A stretch of DNA of 64,000 nt. It comes from Ruminococcus sp. (GTDB lineage: Bacteria; Bacillota; Clostridia; Oscillospirales; Ruminococcaceae). Of the stretch, positions 46,492 through 55,886 are shown piece by piece. The notes under the pieces are model-generated. The model did not search any database. It was given only the letters and a program-made list of their open reading frames with translations, and was not told where the DNA came from. Where the stretch lies: assembly GCA_024697545.1 (NCBI GenBank), contig JAILFN010000093.1:1-64000 (forward strand), given 5' to 3'. Every line of letters begins with the position of its first letter. Within the stretch, counting starts at the first letter, position 1. The position numbers were made by a program, and so were the translations under genes.

Positions 46492-47628
46492 CTACCTTTT
46501 CAGCATCATTCTCATGACCTCGGTATAGCACAGCAGGAACGGGGCTACCCCCTTCGCGTCATTCTCGACTATCGGTTCGGATATATAGTAGCCGTATGTT
46601 CCGTCACGCCGTCTGTTGTTTTCGGGTCCCAGCCCTGCCACAAGACATATCCCTCCGAGGTCGAGGCTGCCGTCAGCGCTTGTGCTGAGGTATCTGCCGC
46701 ATATGCCGTCGAACGTCTTTTTACCGAGTTTGGCAAAGCTTTCGTCGATAACACCGAGCCTTGCGCCTTTCATCATGGCATATGCTATCATGCTGCTGCC
46801 GCTGGTCTCAAGATAGTTGCCTTCCCTGCCGCCGCAGTCTACCACCTGATAGTACATACCCGTTTTTTCATCTGCATATTTCGATATCCCGTCTATGACC
46901 TCACGGAATATACCTATGAGCGTATCTCTGTCCTTCCCGTCTTCCAGATATCCTATCATATCAGCCAGAGCCACCGTGAACCAGCCTATCGCCCTCAGCC
47001 AGAAGCTCTGCGAACAGCCTGTATCCTTATCCGCCCAGAACGCTTTTCTCGAACAGTCAAAGCCGTGGTACATAAGCCCCTTGGCTTCGCTGAACATATA
47101 CTTTCTGACGTTTTGTATCTGCGAGATCATGTCCGAATGATCGCCGCTGCCGAATTCATCGGAAAAACGTGTTGCAAAGACCTGCGCCATGTAGATACCG
47201 TCAAGCCATACCTGGTGCGGATAGATCTTCTTGTGCCAGAAGTTCCCCGTTTCGGTCCTTGGCTGTTTCTGAAGCTGTTCGTTCAGCAAGAAGATCGCCT
47301 TTTTATACTTTTCCTTTCCCGTCATTCTGTAAAGATCGAAAAGCACCCGACCCTCGTTTATATCATCGAGGTTGTAGTTCTCCTGTGAATACCCGCGTAT
47401 ATTGCCGTCATCGTCTATGTAGTAGTCTATAAAACTCTCGGCAAAATCCGCATACTCGCTCCTGCCTGTGATCTCTGAAACAGCAAGAAGCGCGGTTATC
47501 ATGCAGCCGTCGATGTAATTCCAGTGCGGCGGCTTGCCCTGACGTATGCTCTCTATATTCCAGAGAGGCTTGTCCGGAGTCGATGCTGTCAGAAGCCTTT
47601 CAATGTATTTATCTATATTCTCGTACAT
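46492..47628 (-). CDS. GH105 unsaturated galacturonyl/rhamnogalacturonyl hydrolase
   Basis: 378-residue (alpha/alpha)6-barrel enzyme with the catalytic Asp in VWLDGIYM, SFWLRAIGWF and SGSSMIAYAMMKG. It removes the 4,5-unsaturated uronate that lyases leave at the non-reducing end; the released sugar rearranges and enters KduI/KduD. There is no signal peptide. Its start lies one base from the GH28 stop behind GGAGAATG, so the two are coupled. Confidence 0.92.
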   Translation of the reverse strand: MYENIDKYIERLLTASTPDKPLWNIESIRQGKPPHWNYIDGCMITALLAVSEITGRSEYADFAESFIDYYIDDDGNIRGYSQENYNLDDINEGRVLFDLYRMTGKEKYKKAIFLLNEQLQKQPRTETGNFWHKKIYPHQVWLDGIYMAQVFATRFSDEFGSGDHSDMISQIQNVRKYMFSEAKGLMYHGFDCSRKAFWADKDTGCSQSFWLRAIGWFTVALADMIGYLEDGKDRDTLIGIFREVIDGISKYADEKTGMYYQVVDCGGREGNYLETSGSSMIAYAMMKGARLGVIDESFAKLGKKTFDGICGRYLSTSADGSLDLGGICLVAGLGPENNRRRDGTYGYYISEPIVENDAKGVAPFLLCYTEVMRMMLKR

Positions 47629-47629
47629 A

Positions 47630-49171
47630 TCATTCTCCGATCATCTCTCCGACATTGTGCATGATGAGCGGGTCGCCGTCGCAGCCCTCGACGCTTACAT
47701 TGCTGATCTTCAGCTTTTTCACATTGTCGAAGTACATTCCTGCCCTGCACATCTCCTCGGCATTGTTCCTCATAGCGGGAACTCCCTTCTGTGCATCCTC
47801 GGCATAGGTAAAACGCATATCTTCGAGCGTTACCGAACCGATAGGCATCTCAGGCAGACCGTCGCAGTAGCACGCCGCTATGTGACAGTTTTTACATTCC
47901 ATACCGCGGAAGGTAAAGCTTCCGAGATAGGGTGTCCTGTCATCGACGGGAAGTGCTTCGCGGGTCGTGTTGTACTCGGAATATCTGTCAGGATCGCAGC
48001 AGTTGTACCACATATTTATCACTATGGGAGTCAGCACGCCGTCCATTTTTATATTCCCGAACAGCACACCGTCGATCACTGCGTCCCTGCCCCTGCCGCG
48101 CCTTGTCTTTATCCTCAGACCTCTGTCCGTGTGATAAAAAATGCAGCGCTCTACCGTAAGCTCCTTTACTCCGCCCGCCATCTCGCTTCCGAGAGTGACT
48201 GCGCCGTGTCCGTACTGCATAAGGCAGTTCCTTATGACATGGCGGCTTGCGGGCTGTTTGAATTTTTTCCCTATATCTATCTTTCCTGATTTTATCGCGA
48301 TGCAGTCATCGCCGACGCTGAACCTGCACCCCAGTATCCTGACATCATCGCAGGCTTCGGGGTCAAGGGCATCGGTGTTGGGACTGTCCTTTGGCGCATT
48401 TACGCTCAGATCCAGAAATGAAAGCTGAGTCGAAAAATAAGGATGTATCTGCCATGAAGCTGCATTCTGAATGGTGGGACCGTGAACGGTGACCCCCTTG
48501 CAGCGGTTGAAGAACAGCAGTCTGGGACGAGGTATCTCCCTCTGCTTAACATTCTCCCACCAGCCGCCATTTCGGGCGTTGCCGTCAATGGTGCCTCTTC
48601 CGATTATCGTTATATCCTCTGCATACTCCGCAGATATAAGAGCCTGGTGCATTGCCGAAGCATTGCCCTCCCAGGTCCCGAAATGGATCTCTTCTCCCGT
48701 TACCATATCCTTTGCGGTGCCCGGTATCAGCGGGTACCTTGAGGGATCGGCACTTCCGTACAGCACGGCATTTTCTGAAATATCCAGCGTGATGTGGCTT
48801 TTCAGAGAGAGGGGTGCCGTGCTGTAAGTGCCTTCAGGGAAGTATAGTCTTCCGTTTTTTGGAAGACAGTTGATAGCAGTCTGTATACTCAGGGTATCGT
48901 CGGTGATTCCGTCGCCCTTTGCGCCGAAATCCTTTACATTTAAAGCGCAGCTCTCGTCAGCCGTTTTGAAACCTATGCTGCCGAAGCCTGATACCTCAAG
49001 CGTGTACTCCCGCGACGGTACAAGACCGTATACCGAGAATACGTTTGTGTCGCCCGAATAAAGCTTTTTGCCGTCAAGATAAACGTCATAGCTTTTCCCG
49101 CTGTTAAAGGGAAGATCGTTTTCAAGCTCAAGGCAGGCGCTTACCGAGCTTATGAACAGTGTATTTATCAT
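47630..49171 (-). CDS. GH28 polygalacturonase (intracellular)
   Basis: 513 residues. A small N-terminal FN3-like segment (residues 1-72) precedes a right-handed beta-helix with the GH28 motifs SPNTDALDPEACDD, VGDDCIAIKSG, YGHGAVTLGSE and DRGLRIKTR. It hydrolyses alpha-1,4-galacturonan oligomers, by exo action in most bacterial enzymes of this architecture. No signal peptide, so it acts on imported oligogalacturonides. Start behind GCGGAGG, overlapping the preceding membrane-protein stop by four bases. Confidence 0.93.
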   Translation of the reverse strand: MINTLFISSVSACLELENDLPFNSGKSYDVYLDGKKLYSGDTNVFSVYGLVPSREYTLEVSGFGSIGFKTADESCALNVKDFGAKGDGITDDTLSIQTAINCLPKNGRLYFPEGTYSTAPLSLKSHITLDISENAVLYGSADPSRYPLIPGTAKDMVTGEEIHFGTWEGNASAMHQALISAEYAEDITIIGRGTIDGNARNGGWWENVKQREIPRPRLLFFNRCKGVTVHGPTIQNAASWQIHPYFSTQLSFLDLSVNAPKDSPNTDALDPEACDDVRILGCRFSVGDDCIAIKSGKIDIGKKFKQPASRHVIRNCLMQYGHGAVTLGSEMAGGVKELTVERCIFYHTDRGLRIKTRRGRGRDAVIDGVLFGNIKMDGVLTPIVINMWYNCCDPDRYSEYNTTREALPVDDRTPYLGSFTFRGMECKNCHIAACYCDGLPEMPIGSVTLEDMRFTYAEDAQKGVPAMRNNAEEMCRAGMYFDNVKKLKISNVSVEGCDGDPLIMHNVGEMIGE

Positions 49172-49818
49172 TTTGCCTCCGCGCCTCTGCTATTCGTGCA
49201 TGAGACTTTTTCCTCCGCATCGCGGAAGATCTTTATGAATGTATTCTTTATCGTTATGAAAAGCATATCGAACATAAGATAGAGTATCCCGAACAATACA
49301 GGCTCAACGCCCAGCATCGTTTCGGCGGTCGAAGCGTCAGCATTCGGATCAACTCCGAGCACCACGTTAAAAGCATAATAGGTGCGGAACACGCAGTAAA
49401 GCACAACTCCCGAATATAAAACGTTCAGAAAGACGGACCAGAATTTTCTTACCGTGACCATCATCCATCTGTCGTTTTCACGCTCCTCCTTTTCAAAGGA
49501 ACGCAGGAACCTGTTTACCAGTATGTCATTCGCGGCGCCCAGACCTATCGCAAGCACGACAAGAAGATCAAGTCCGTGCAGATAGATCCCCAGCCCCCAG
49601 AGGAAGAAATAGCAGACTGCCCCCGCGAACCAGAACTTCATGAGCAGTATCTTCAGCCATGATGGGATATTGAACTTCCCCTTTGAACTGAACTTTCTGA
49701 TCTCGGCTTCTGTCACCTTGGGTGCATTTTCTGCATTCACAAGGCGTTCCACCGCATCGGTCTTGAGCTTGTAATAGCCCGCCGCCTTGTTTTCCCTGCT
49801 TTTTTTCTTGCCCGACAT
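49168..49818 (-). CDS. small membrane protein D, about four TM segments
   Basis: 216 residues. A basic cytoplasmic N-terminus (MSGKKKSRENKAAGYYKLK) is followed by about four TM helices (two joined near residues 68-115, then FWSVFLNVLYSGVVLYCVF and VEPVLFGILYLMFDMLFI). No family recognised. Start at 49818 behind GGAGG. It is the fourth of four small four-TM proteins that flank the importer ATPase and overlaps the GH28 gene by four bases, so it should be made in step with the importer. Confidence 0.75.
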   Translation of the reverse strand: MSGKKKSRENKAAGYYKLKTDAVERLVNAENAPKVTEAEIRKFSSKGKFNIPSWLKILLMKFWFAGAVCYFFLWGLGIYLHGLDLLVVLAIGLGAANDILVNRFLRSFEKEERENDRWMMVTVRKFWSVFLNVLYSGVVLYCVFRTYYAFNVVLGVDPNADASTAETMLGVEPVLFGILYLMFDMLFITIKNTFIKIFRDAEEKVSCTNSRGAEAK

Positions 49819-49838
49819 ATCCTCACCTCCGATGAAGA

Positions 49839-50420
49839 TCATCTGTCTTCGTCAGAAATATCTATCTCTTCCATGCTGCCGTTGTACTCTAAGTCTATCG
49901 AAGTGTTTATCTTCCTTATCGCCTTTGAATAAAGCGGAAGAAGCGCCAGCAGAACGCCCGTTATGCAAATGAAAACAATGTGCAGCGTAACGACTGTCCG
50001 CGCGGTGTTGATGTAAAGCGAATTTGCATCAACCACTATCGGGTTGTCCGATCTTGTAACGGCACTTACTATTCGCATCAGGTATACGGAATCAACGAAC
50101 AGAAGGAACCCGAGCATCAGTGCAAGCAGCACGAGCATTACCTTGTCGGCTTTTTTTCTCCGCGGGAATGTCCTTAAAAATACCACAAAGGAAAGTATTG
50201 AAAAAAGCATTGCCGCGAATTCACACTGACCCATATTCGCGCCGTTTATCCTCGCAGTTGTGTTTGCGATCGAGGAAAGGTTCAGCGAATATATCAGGAA
50301 AGCTGCAATAAGCGCGAAGAGCGGTATTTTCTGAGGCGAACGCTTCAGCGATACCAGCGATTTCCGGACAAGCTCCTTAAAGCCGCGAGGCTGCCTGCCC
50401 CCTGTCTTGCGATCTGCCAT
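49839..50420 (-). CDS. small membrane protein C, four TM segments
   Basis: 193 residues, four TM helices (IPLFALIAAFLIYSLNL; FAAMLFSILSFVVFL; VMLVLLALMLGFLLFV; VTLHIVFICITGVLLALLPL), a basic N-terminus and an acidic tail (SMEEIDISDEDR). I do not recognise a family. Start at 50420 behind AAGGAGAG. Directly downstream of the ATPase gene (15 bases). Confidence 0.75.
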   Translation of the reverse strand: MADRKTGGRQPRGFKELVRKSLVSLKRSPQKIPLFALIAAFLIYSLNLSSIANTTARINGANMGQCEFAAMLFSILSFVVFLRTFPRRKKADKVMLVLLALMLGFLLFVDSVYLMRIVSAVTRSDNPIVVDANSLYINTARTVVTLHIVFICITGVLLALLPLYSKAIRKINTSIDLEYNGSMEEIDISDEDR

Positions 50421-50434
50421 TTGCTTTCTCTCCT

Positions 50435-51496
50435 TCATCCTTTAATTGCCGCGGTCGTATCCTTGTCAAAGAAATGCTTTTTTCTGAAAGTGACATTGAC
50501 CGAATCACCCGTTTTGTAGCTGCACCACCTGCGGAATTTGCAGGTTATCTTGTGCCCGCCCGCACTTCCGTTCACAAGCGTGTTCTGACCGAGATTTTCG
50601 TTAGATATTACGTCCACCATGATCTTGCCGCCCTCTGCGATGTCCTCGGGACGAACGCCCATTATAACGTCCCTTCCCTCGTAACCCGCAAGTTTTTCCT
50701 TTTCCTCAGCGGTAAGATCTACGCAGATCTCATTATTGTAGGCCTTCCCGTTTTCTACTCTAACCTCGAAAAGGTTCATCGGCGGAAGTCCTATAAATGT
50801 TGCCACAAATATGTTCGCGGGATCATCGTAAAGCTCCAGCGGTGTGCCTATCTGCTGAACGTGTCCCATCGACATACATACGATCCTGTCCGCAAGCGTC
50901 AAAGCCTCAGTCTGGTCGTGGGTAACATAAAGCATCGTAGCGTCAAGGCGCTTGTGAAGCAGCAGTATCTCACGGCGCGTAGCACTTCTGAGCTTTGCGT
51001 CAAGGTTTGAAAGCGGCTCGTCAAAAAGGAAGACCTTCGGCTTGCGAACGATGGCTCTTCCCATCGCCACTCTCTGCCGCTGACCGCCCGAAAGCTGTCC
51101 CGGCTTTTTGTTGAGCTGGCTCGTAAGATCGAGTATCTCCGCAGCCGCAAGCACCTTCTGATGAATCTCATTCTTGTTCTCCTTGCGAAGCATGAGTGAG
51201 AATGCCATATTCTCATAAACTGTCATATGACCGTACAGGGCATAGTTCTGAAAGACCATTGCAATGTCGCGGTCCTTCGGCGGCATACGGGTAACGTCCC
51301 TGCCGTCGATCAGAAGCTTGCCGCGTGAAATGTCTTCAAGACCCGCGACCATTCTCAGAGTCGTTGATTTTCCGCAACCTGAAGGACCTACGAGAACTAT
51401 CAGCTCTCCGTGCTTCACATCAAGATCGAAATCATAGACCGCCTGTACTTTATTGTCGTAGATCTTTTCGAGATGCTGTAATTTAAGATCACTCAT
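50435..51496 (-). CDS. carbohydrate ABC transporter ATPase (MsmK/UgpC type), copy 1
   Basis: 353 residues: Walker A GPSGCGKST, signature LSGGQRQRVAMGRA, Walker B VFLFDEPLSNLDAK, H-loop YVTHDQTEAL and a C-terminal regulatory domain (IGLPPMNLFEV, MGVRPEDI). It powers the Lpl-type permeases encoded upstream in the same operon. The start at 51496 lies within the end of the preceding gene (8-base overlap) behind AGGGA; longer readings were rejected. It is embedded between two pairs of unknown membrane proteins. Confidence 0.92.
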   Translation of the reverse strand: MSDLKLQHLEKIYDNKVQAVYDFDLDVKHGELIVLVGPSGCGKSTTLRMVAGLEDISRGKLLIDGRDVTRMPPKDRDIAMVFQNYALYGHMTVYENMAFSLMLRKENKNEIHQKVLAAAEILDLTSQLNKKPGQLSGGQRQRVAMGRAIVRKPKVFLFDEPLSNLDAKLRSATRREILLLHKRLDATMLYVTHDQTEALTLADRIVCMSMGHVQQIGTPLELYDDPANIFVATFIGLPPMNLFEVRVENGKAYNNEICVDLTAEEKEKLAGYEGRDVIMGVRPEDIAEGGKIMVDVISNENLGQNTLVNGSAGGHKITCKFRRWCSYKTGDSVNVTFRKKHFFDKDTTAAIKG

Positions 51497-52010
51497 CGCC
51501 CGTTCCCTCACGTTCATTGTTTTCGAGTTTTGCAATATGCTTCTTCAGTTCGGAAGATCTTATCACGCCCATGACTCCCGCAAACGCGAGAAGAGCGGCA
51601 GATACGCAAAGACAGATCGTTACATACCTGAACTGACCGCCAGACATGACCGTCGCACACTTTGCACCTGCGACGGGATTCTTTGCCCTCAGCGCTCTGA
51701 TCGGTATGCCGAAGATCCTTGCGACCTGCAAGACCCCGAGCAGGACCGACAGACAGGCATAGCTCAGCTTGTAGTTCTTTACGCCCTCTGAAGAGAGAAA
51801 TGCAGCAAGCATGAAAACAAGGTTGTAAATGATCGAACCGCCTATGAAGATCTTGTAGTAATAATTCCCCACATCACTGCCGTAGATGCTGACGAAGTAA
51901 AGCGCATTCGCCGCGATGGCAAGCAGTATCATGTTTGAGGAAAGCTTGTTCTTTGTAAAACGAAGACGATCTCTTCTGATCTCTCGTTCTGTTTTTTTGT
52001 TCATCGCCAT
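51489..52010 (-). CDS. small membrane protein B, four TM segments
   Basis: 173 residues with a strongly basic N-terminus (KKTEREIRRDRLRF), four TM helices (ILLAIAANALYFVSIY; FIGGSIIYNLVFMLAAFL; LSYACLSVLLGVLQV; VTICLCVSAALLAFAGVM) and a charged C-terminal helix. No family recognised. The ATG at 52010 behind AAAGGG was preferred to a GTG three codons upstream. It overlaps the ATPase gene. Confidence 0.75.
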   Translation of the reverse strand: MAMNKKTEREIRRDRLRFTKNKLSSNMILLAIAANALYFVSIYGSDVGNYYYKIFIGGSIIYNLVFMLAAFLSSEGVKNYKLSYACLSVLLGVLQVARIFGIPIRALRAKNPVAGAKCATVMSGGQFRYVTICLCVSAALLAFAGVMGVIRSSELKKHIAKLENNEREGTGDE

Positions 52011-52011
52011 A

Positions 52012-52608
52012 TCATTCACCCTTTCCGCTTCCGATAGCTGAACGCTCTGCCTTCATCAGCTTGCTTTTCAGCACCGCATTTATCACGAGAAGCACAGCGG
52101 TAAACAGCAGAAATCCGAAAAGGACAAAGTTTATGTCAAACCAAAAGGTATCCTCGGGGCCTATGTAAAGTGTGCCCCAGTCCTTTGAGAAAGCCTTCAG
52201 AGCTTTAAAATCAACTTCATTCTGAAAGCGCGACTTGTAGTTCATTATCTGAGGTATGCACCATGCGGATATCGCCGCGGAAGCCGCCGCAGAAAGACCT
52301 ACCGAGATGTAGTTGCCGATGTAATACTTTCTTCTGGTGTGGGTGTTCGTGATGAACAGCGAAAGGTTTACAACGATAAGCAGTATGCTCGCCTTGGTGA
52401 AGGCAGAGTTGAAACCGAACATATCGTAGTATACCCTCGAACCGGGCACCGATGTCGCTTCAAGATCGTAATCGGGATAAAGGATCGTTCTTGACAAAGC
52501 GTCGTAAAGATCGGTCGAAAGCCCCAGCGACCCTACGAACACAAGCGCCGCCGCGATCAGAGCCGCCATACACACATATTTTTGTAATATCATCTGTTTC
52601 TTGTACAT
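52012..52608 (-). CDS. small membrane protein A, four TM segments
   Basis: 198 residues: TM1 (MAALIAAALVFVGSLGL), an extracellular loop with YYDMFGFN, TM2-3, a second extracellular loop with YIGPEDTFWFDINF, TM4 and a short basic tail. No family recognised. Ribosome site GGAAGG. First gene after the binding-protein gene and its 3' stem-loop. Confidence 0.75.
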   Translation of the reverse strand: MYKKQMILQKYVCMAALIAAALVFVGSLGLSTDLYDALSRTILYPDYDLEATSVPGSRVYYDMFGFNSAFTKASILLIVVNLSLFITNTHTRRKYYIGNYISVGLSAAASAAISAWCIPQIMNYKSRFQNEVDFKALKAFSKDWGTLYIGPEDTFWFDINFVLFGFLLFTAVLLVINAVLKSKLMKAERSAIGSGKGE

Positions 52609-52662
52609 AAGAACCTTCCTTTATGTATTCTTGATGCCGACACGGTTTTCATGCACGGCAGC

Positions 52663-52690
52663 AGTCAAAGCCCTTTGATGGGCTTTGACT
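52663..52690 (-). other. stable stem-loop between the binding-protein gene and the membrane genes
   Basis: Perfect 11-bp stem AGTCAAAGCCC/GGGCTTTGACT with a 6-nt loop, no T-run on the minus strand. It sits 50-77 nt after the binding-protein stop, in the largest gap (131 nt) of the operon. It may protect the upstream mRNA so that the binding protein is made in excess, or act as a partial terminator. Confidence 0.7.
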
Positions 52691-52739
52691 ATACCGCACA
52701 CTTGTTATAGGGGAAACATTATGGAAATAGTTTTTTTCA

Positions 52740-54896
52740 TTAAAGAGTATTGTAGAACTCTATAAGTCTGTGCCATGCTTCGTTTCTGCGGGTGAGGTAG
52801 GTGGAACCGCCCCAGCCGCCGTCGGAAACAGCCTTGGATACCTTGTCAGCGGTAGAAGCTGCATCGGAACCTGCTTCGCCTGTGAAGCCCTTGGCGATTA
52901 TATCAACAAAGAGGTTTACCTGTTCCTTTGCCTGACCGAACTGACCTGTAGCACTGAGTGCTGTAAGCTCGTTGATGGCATTGCTCTCCGCAACTTCCTG
53001 GGGAAGAACGGTCGGCACGCTGGTGTACCATGAATTTTCTGCCAGCGCAAGCTCGGGATGCTTTATGGTGCCGAGAGATATCGCCGAGGAAATGTGTCCT
53101 GCACCCTCCTTGCCGACTTCGTGAGTACACTGATACTCAAACGCCTGGCTCTTTACAAAGCTGAGGGTAGAACCGATGTAGTAGCGTGCATAGTTTGTGT
53201 AGTTGCCGTTTTCAAGCTCCCAGAGATCCTCATAGGACTCATCGGAGATCACGGGCCAGTCGCTTCCGTTGAAGCTGAAGGTCTCGATATTTCCCGAAGA
53301 ATCATGCTTGATGAACGCATCGGGACCATAGGACATAAGGATCTGACCTTCGGGGCTGTAAGCATAGTCGATGAGCTTGAGGCAGGCATTGAGCTTGTTG
53401 GCATCGCCTTCAACGCCCGCTGCGGATATGCCCCAGCCGTCTACCTTTACCGAACGCCATGACTCGGTGAATCTCATATACTTCTCACTGCCGTCGTCCC
53501 AGCGTGCAACGGGCACCATTACCGCCATGTACTTTTCACCTGCCGCATTGTCAAGTGCGGTAGCATTGTAAGCGGTCTGGGTCTGGTTGTAATCGTAGTG
53601 CATAAAGCCGTTGTCATCGGTAAGGTACTTTTCGCTGTTAACGTCCTCCTGATTTATGAACGCCTGCGAGATAAGTCCTTCCTCAGCCATATCGTGCATT
53701 TTGGAAAGAGCCTCATAAGTCTCGGGCTCATTTCTTGAATCATGCAGCTCGCCGTCGGTGCCTACATAGAGGTAATCAAGTCTCGATTCCATACCGCGCA
53801 CACCGAAGAGGCTTCCTGCAAAGCGGGACAGGTCAACACGTCTCTGGTTGTTGATGTCTTCTCTGCTGAACAGACCCTGAACACTGTCGGTGCCGTTGAG
53901 GGTCTGGGGGTTGGAGACTACGCAGCGCAGCAGAGCTACGAGCTCGTCGGCATCCCATGCAGCATTCTGTCCGATGAACAGGTCGGCACGGTTCTCGCCG
54001 TAGTAACCCTCGTAGGTCTTGTCGATATACTCACGGAGCATATTTACTGCGGCAACACCGTCCATCTCACCTGCGGCATTCATCTTGTCGATGATGTTGC
54101 CGTAAGCGTCATAGTTTTTGCTTATAGTCTCGACCGCCGAACCGTCTGCCTTTACAACGTCGATATCCACCTTGCCTGATGTGGGCATATAAGGAGTATA
54201 GACGGGAGCTGCGGTCTTGCCGCACTTGTCTGCGGTGAATTCGCCCTCGCCGTTGAGCAGCTTCTCTACCCAGTCGGTCCTCATAAGAGGCATACGCTCG
54301 ATGTCGTTTACACCGTCAAAGTAGGGCGAGAAATAGATAGCTCCCGCATTGGGTCCCGCAGCAGCGCCTGTGATGGAAAGGCGAACGATGGGGTTTTCTT
54401 CAAGATAAGCCTTGAAATTGGGCATCTCGTCAAGGTGATCGGCTAAGTTTATCAGCTTGCCCTGCTGACCGTTCTCGGAAAGCAGCGTTGCAGTACCGCT
54501 GAGCATATCTACCTGCTCGAGCTGAGCGTCCCAGTACTGGTATTCGTCAGCCGCGCCGTTGCCCTGGTATTTGTCTTCGATCTTTATATCAAGAGTCTCT
54601 TCAACAGTCTGCCATGTAGGCTTGAGGTCACCTGAGTTGTAGGTCTTGCCGTCGGCTAAGGTTATGCCCTCGCCCGCAAGCTCGGCAGTAAAGCTCATGC
54701 CTGTCTTGTCGCTGTTGTAGCCGCAAGCCATGCGAAGCACGGTGCCGCTCGCTACGGGAAGCTCACTGCCCGCAGCACCGCCTTTTCCGCTGCCGCTGTT
54801 AGTTCCTGTCTGTCCGCCGCTGCCTCCGCAGGCACTCATAGCCGATGCTGCTAAAGAAAGCGAAAGTACCATTGAAACAAATTTTGACATTTTCAT
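52740..54896 (-). CDS. oligosaccharide-binding lipoprotein of the ABC importer (LplA-like)
   Basis: 718 residues. The signal peptide ends in ASAMSACGGSG, a lipobox followed by a Gly/Ser linker, then an extracellular solute-binding domain longer than the usual 550 of LplA/AlgQ proteins (tail ...RNEAWHRLIEFYNTL). It captures pectic oligosaccharides at the membrane surface and delivers them to the two permeases encoded just upstream. The start was chosen for AAAGGAGG nine bases upstream. Substrate assigned from context (oligogalacturonides). Confidence 0.9.
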   Translation of the reverse strand: MKMSKFVSMVLSLSLAASAMSACGGSGGQTGTNSGSGKGGAAGSELPVASGTVLRMACGYNSDKTGMSFTAELAGEGITLADGKTYNSGDLKPTWQTVEETLDIKIEDKYQGNGAADEYQYWDAQLEQVDMLSGTATLLSENGQQGKLINLADHLDEMPNFKAYLEENPIVRLSITGAAAGPNAGAIYFSPYFDGVNDIERMPLMRTDWVEKLLNGEGEFTADKCGKTAAPVYTPYMPTSGKVDIDVVKADGSAVETISKNYDAYGNIIDKMNAAGEMDGVAAVNMLREYIDKTYEGYYGENRADLFIGQNAAWDADELVALLRCVVSNPQTLNGTDSVQGLFSREDINNQRRVDLSRFAGSLFGVRGMESRLDYLYVGTDGELHDSRNEPETYEALSKMHDMAEEGLISQAFINQEDVNSEKYLTDDNGFMHYDYNQTQTAYNATALDNAAGEKYMAVMVPVARWDDGSEKYMRFTESWRSVKVDGWGISAAGVEGDANKLNACLKLIDYAYSPEGQILMSYGPDAFIKHDSSGNIETFSFNGSDWPVISDESYEDLWELENGNYTNYARYYIGSTLSFVKSQAFEYQCTHEVGKEGAGHISSAISLGTIKHPELALAENSWYTSVPTVLPQEVAESNAINELTALSATGQFGQAKEQVNLFVDIIAKGFTGEAGSDAASTADKVSKAVSDGGWGGSTYLTRRNEAWHRLIEFYNTL

Positions 54897-54977
54897 GATG
54901 ATGATCCTCCTTTGGGTTCGTTTGAAATCATATCCCTGTTATTATTTTCACCGCACTCCTGCGGAAAACTTACCTTG

Positions 54978-55874
54978 TTATTCCTTCACGCCGCCGACGT
55001 TCACGCCCTTGGCGAAGTATTTCTGAATGAACGGATAGATAACGAGTATCGGTATTATCGAGCATATTATCAGTGCATATATCACCGAATCGGGGGCGTA
55101 GGTGTGGCTGAGCTGCCAGTTGGTCGTAAGCTCGGGATCCGAATACTCTTCAAGCCTCAGTCTCATATATACCTGCAATGGCTGTTCGTTGGTGCTGGAT
55201 ATCATCTGTCTTGCCCAGAAATATCCGTTCCAGCGCGAGATACCGAAGAACAGCGCAACCGTTGCGAGTATTGATTTGCTCATGGGAAGGTATACCCGCC
55301 AGAGCACCTGCATCTCGGTCGCTCCGTCAACTATCGCTGCCTCTTCGATCTCTGAAGGCACGCCCTCAAAAGCATTGCGAAGCAGTATGATGTTCATAGC
55401 CTGCATACCCATAGCGATAACGACGAGCCATTTGTCATCGTATATCCCGACACCCTGGAATGCCCTCTTTGTAGCTAAGTAGTTCAGATACTGCGGTACA
55501 AGTCCTGCACTGAACCACATTGTAAATACAAGGAAGAAGTTGAATGTCTTGCGGAACAGCAGACGCTTCTTTGAAAGCGCATACGCTCCGAATATCGAAA
55601 GCAGCATCTCCCAGAGGGTACCGTAGAATGTAAGGAAAAGCGTGTTGGTGTAAGCGTTCCAGAAGACGTTGTCGTTGAATACATCTTTAAAAGCGTCGAA
55701 CTGTGTGTTCTTCGGGAACAGAACTATCGTCGAATCCCTGACCTCAGCATAACCGCTTATCGCAGAGGATATCGTGTAAACAAAAGGGTAAAGGCAGCCG
55801 ACCGCAAACATTGTCAGCAGCAGATAGCTTATCAGCTTGAAGATAAGCTCAGATAACTCAAGTTTTCTTCTCAT
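54978..55874 (-). CDS. ABC importer permease 2 (LplC/YtcP-like)
   Basis: 298-residue CUT1 permease with six TM helices and the EAA loop EEAAIVDGATEMQVLWRVYLP, which contacts the ATPase. The ending FIQKYFAKGVNVGGVKE is typical of LplC. Ribosome site GAGG. 12 bases after permease 1. Confidence 0.93.
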   Translation of the reverse strand: MRRKLELSELIFKLISYLLLTMFAVGCLYPFVYTISSAISGYAEVRDSTIVLFPKNTQFDAFKDVFNDNVFWNAYTNTLFLTFYGTLWEMLLSIFGAYALSKKRLLFRKTFNFFLVFTMWFSAGLVPQYLNYLATKRAFQGVGIYDDKWLVVIAMGMQAMNIILLRNAFEGVPSEIEEAAIVDGATEMQVLWRVYLPMSKSILATVALFFGISRWNGYFWARQMISSTNEQPLQVYMRLRLEEYSDPELTTNWQLSHTYAPDSVIYALIICSIIPILVIYPFIQKYFAKGVNVGGVKE

Positions 55875-55886
55875 AAAGCAACCTCT

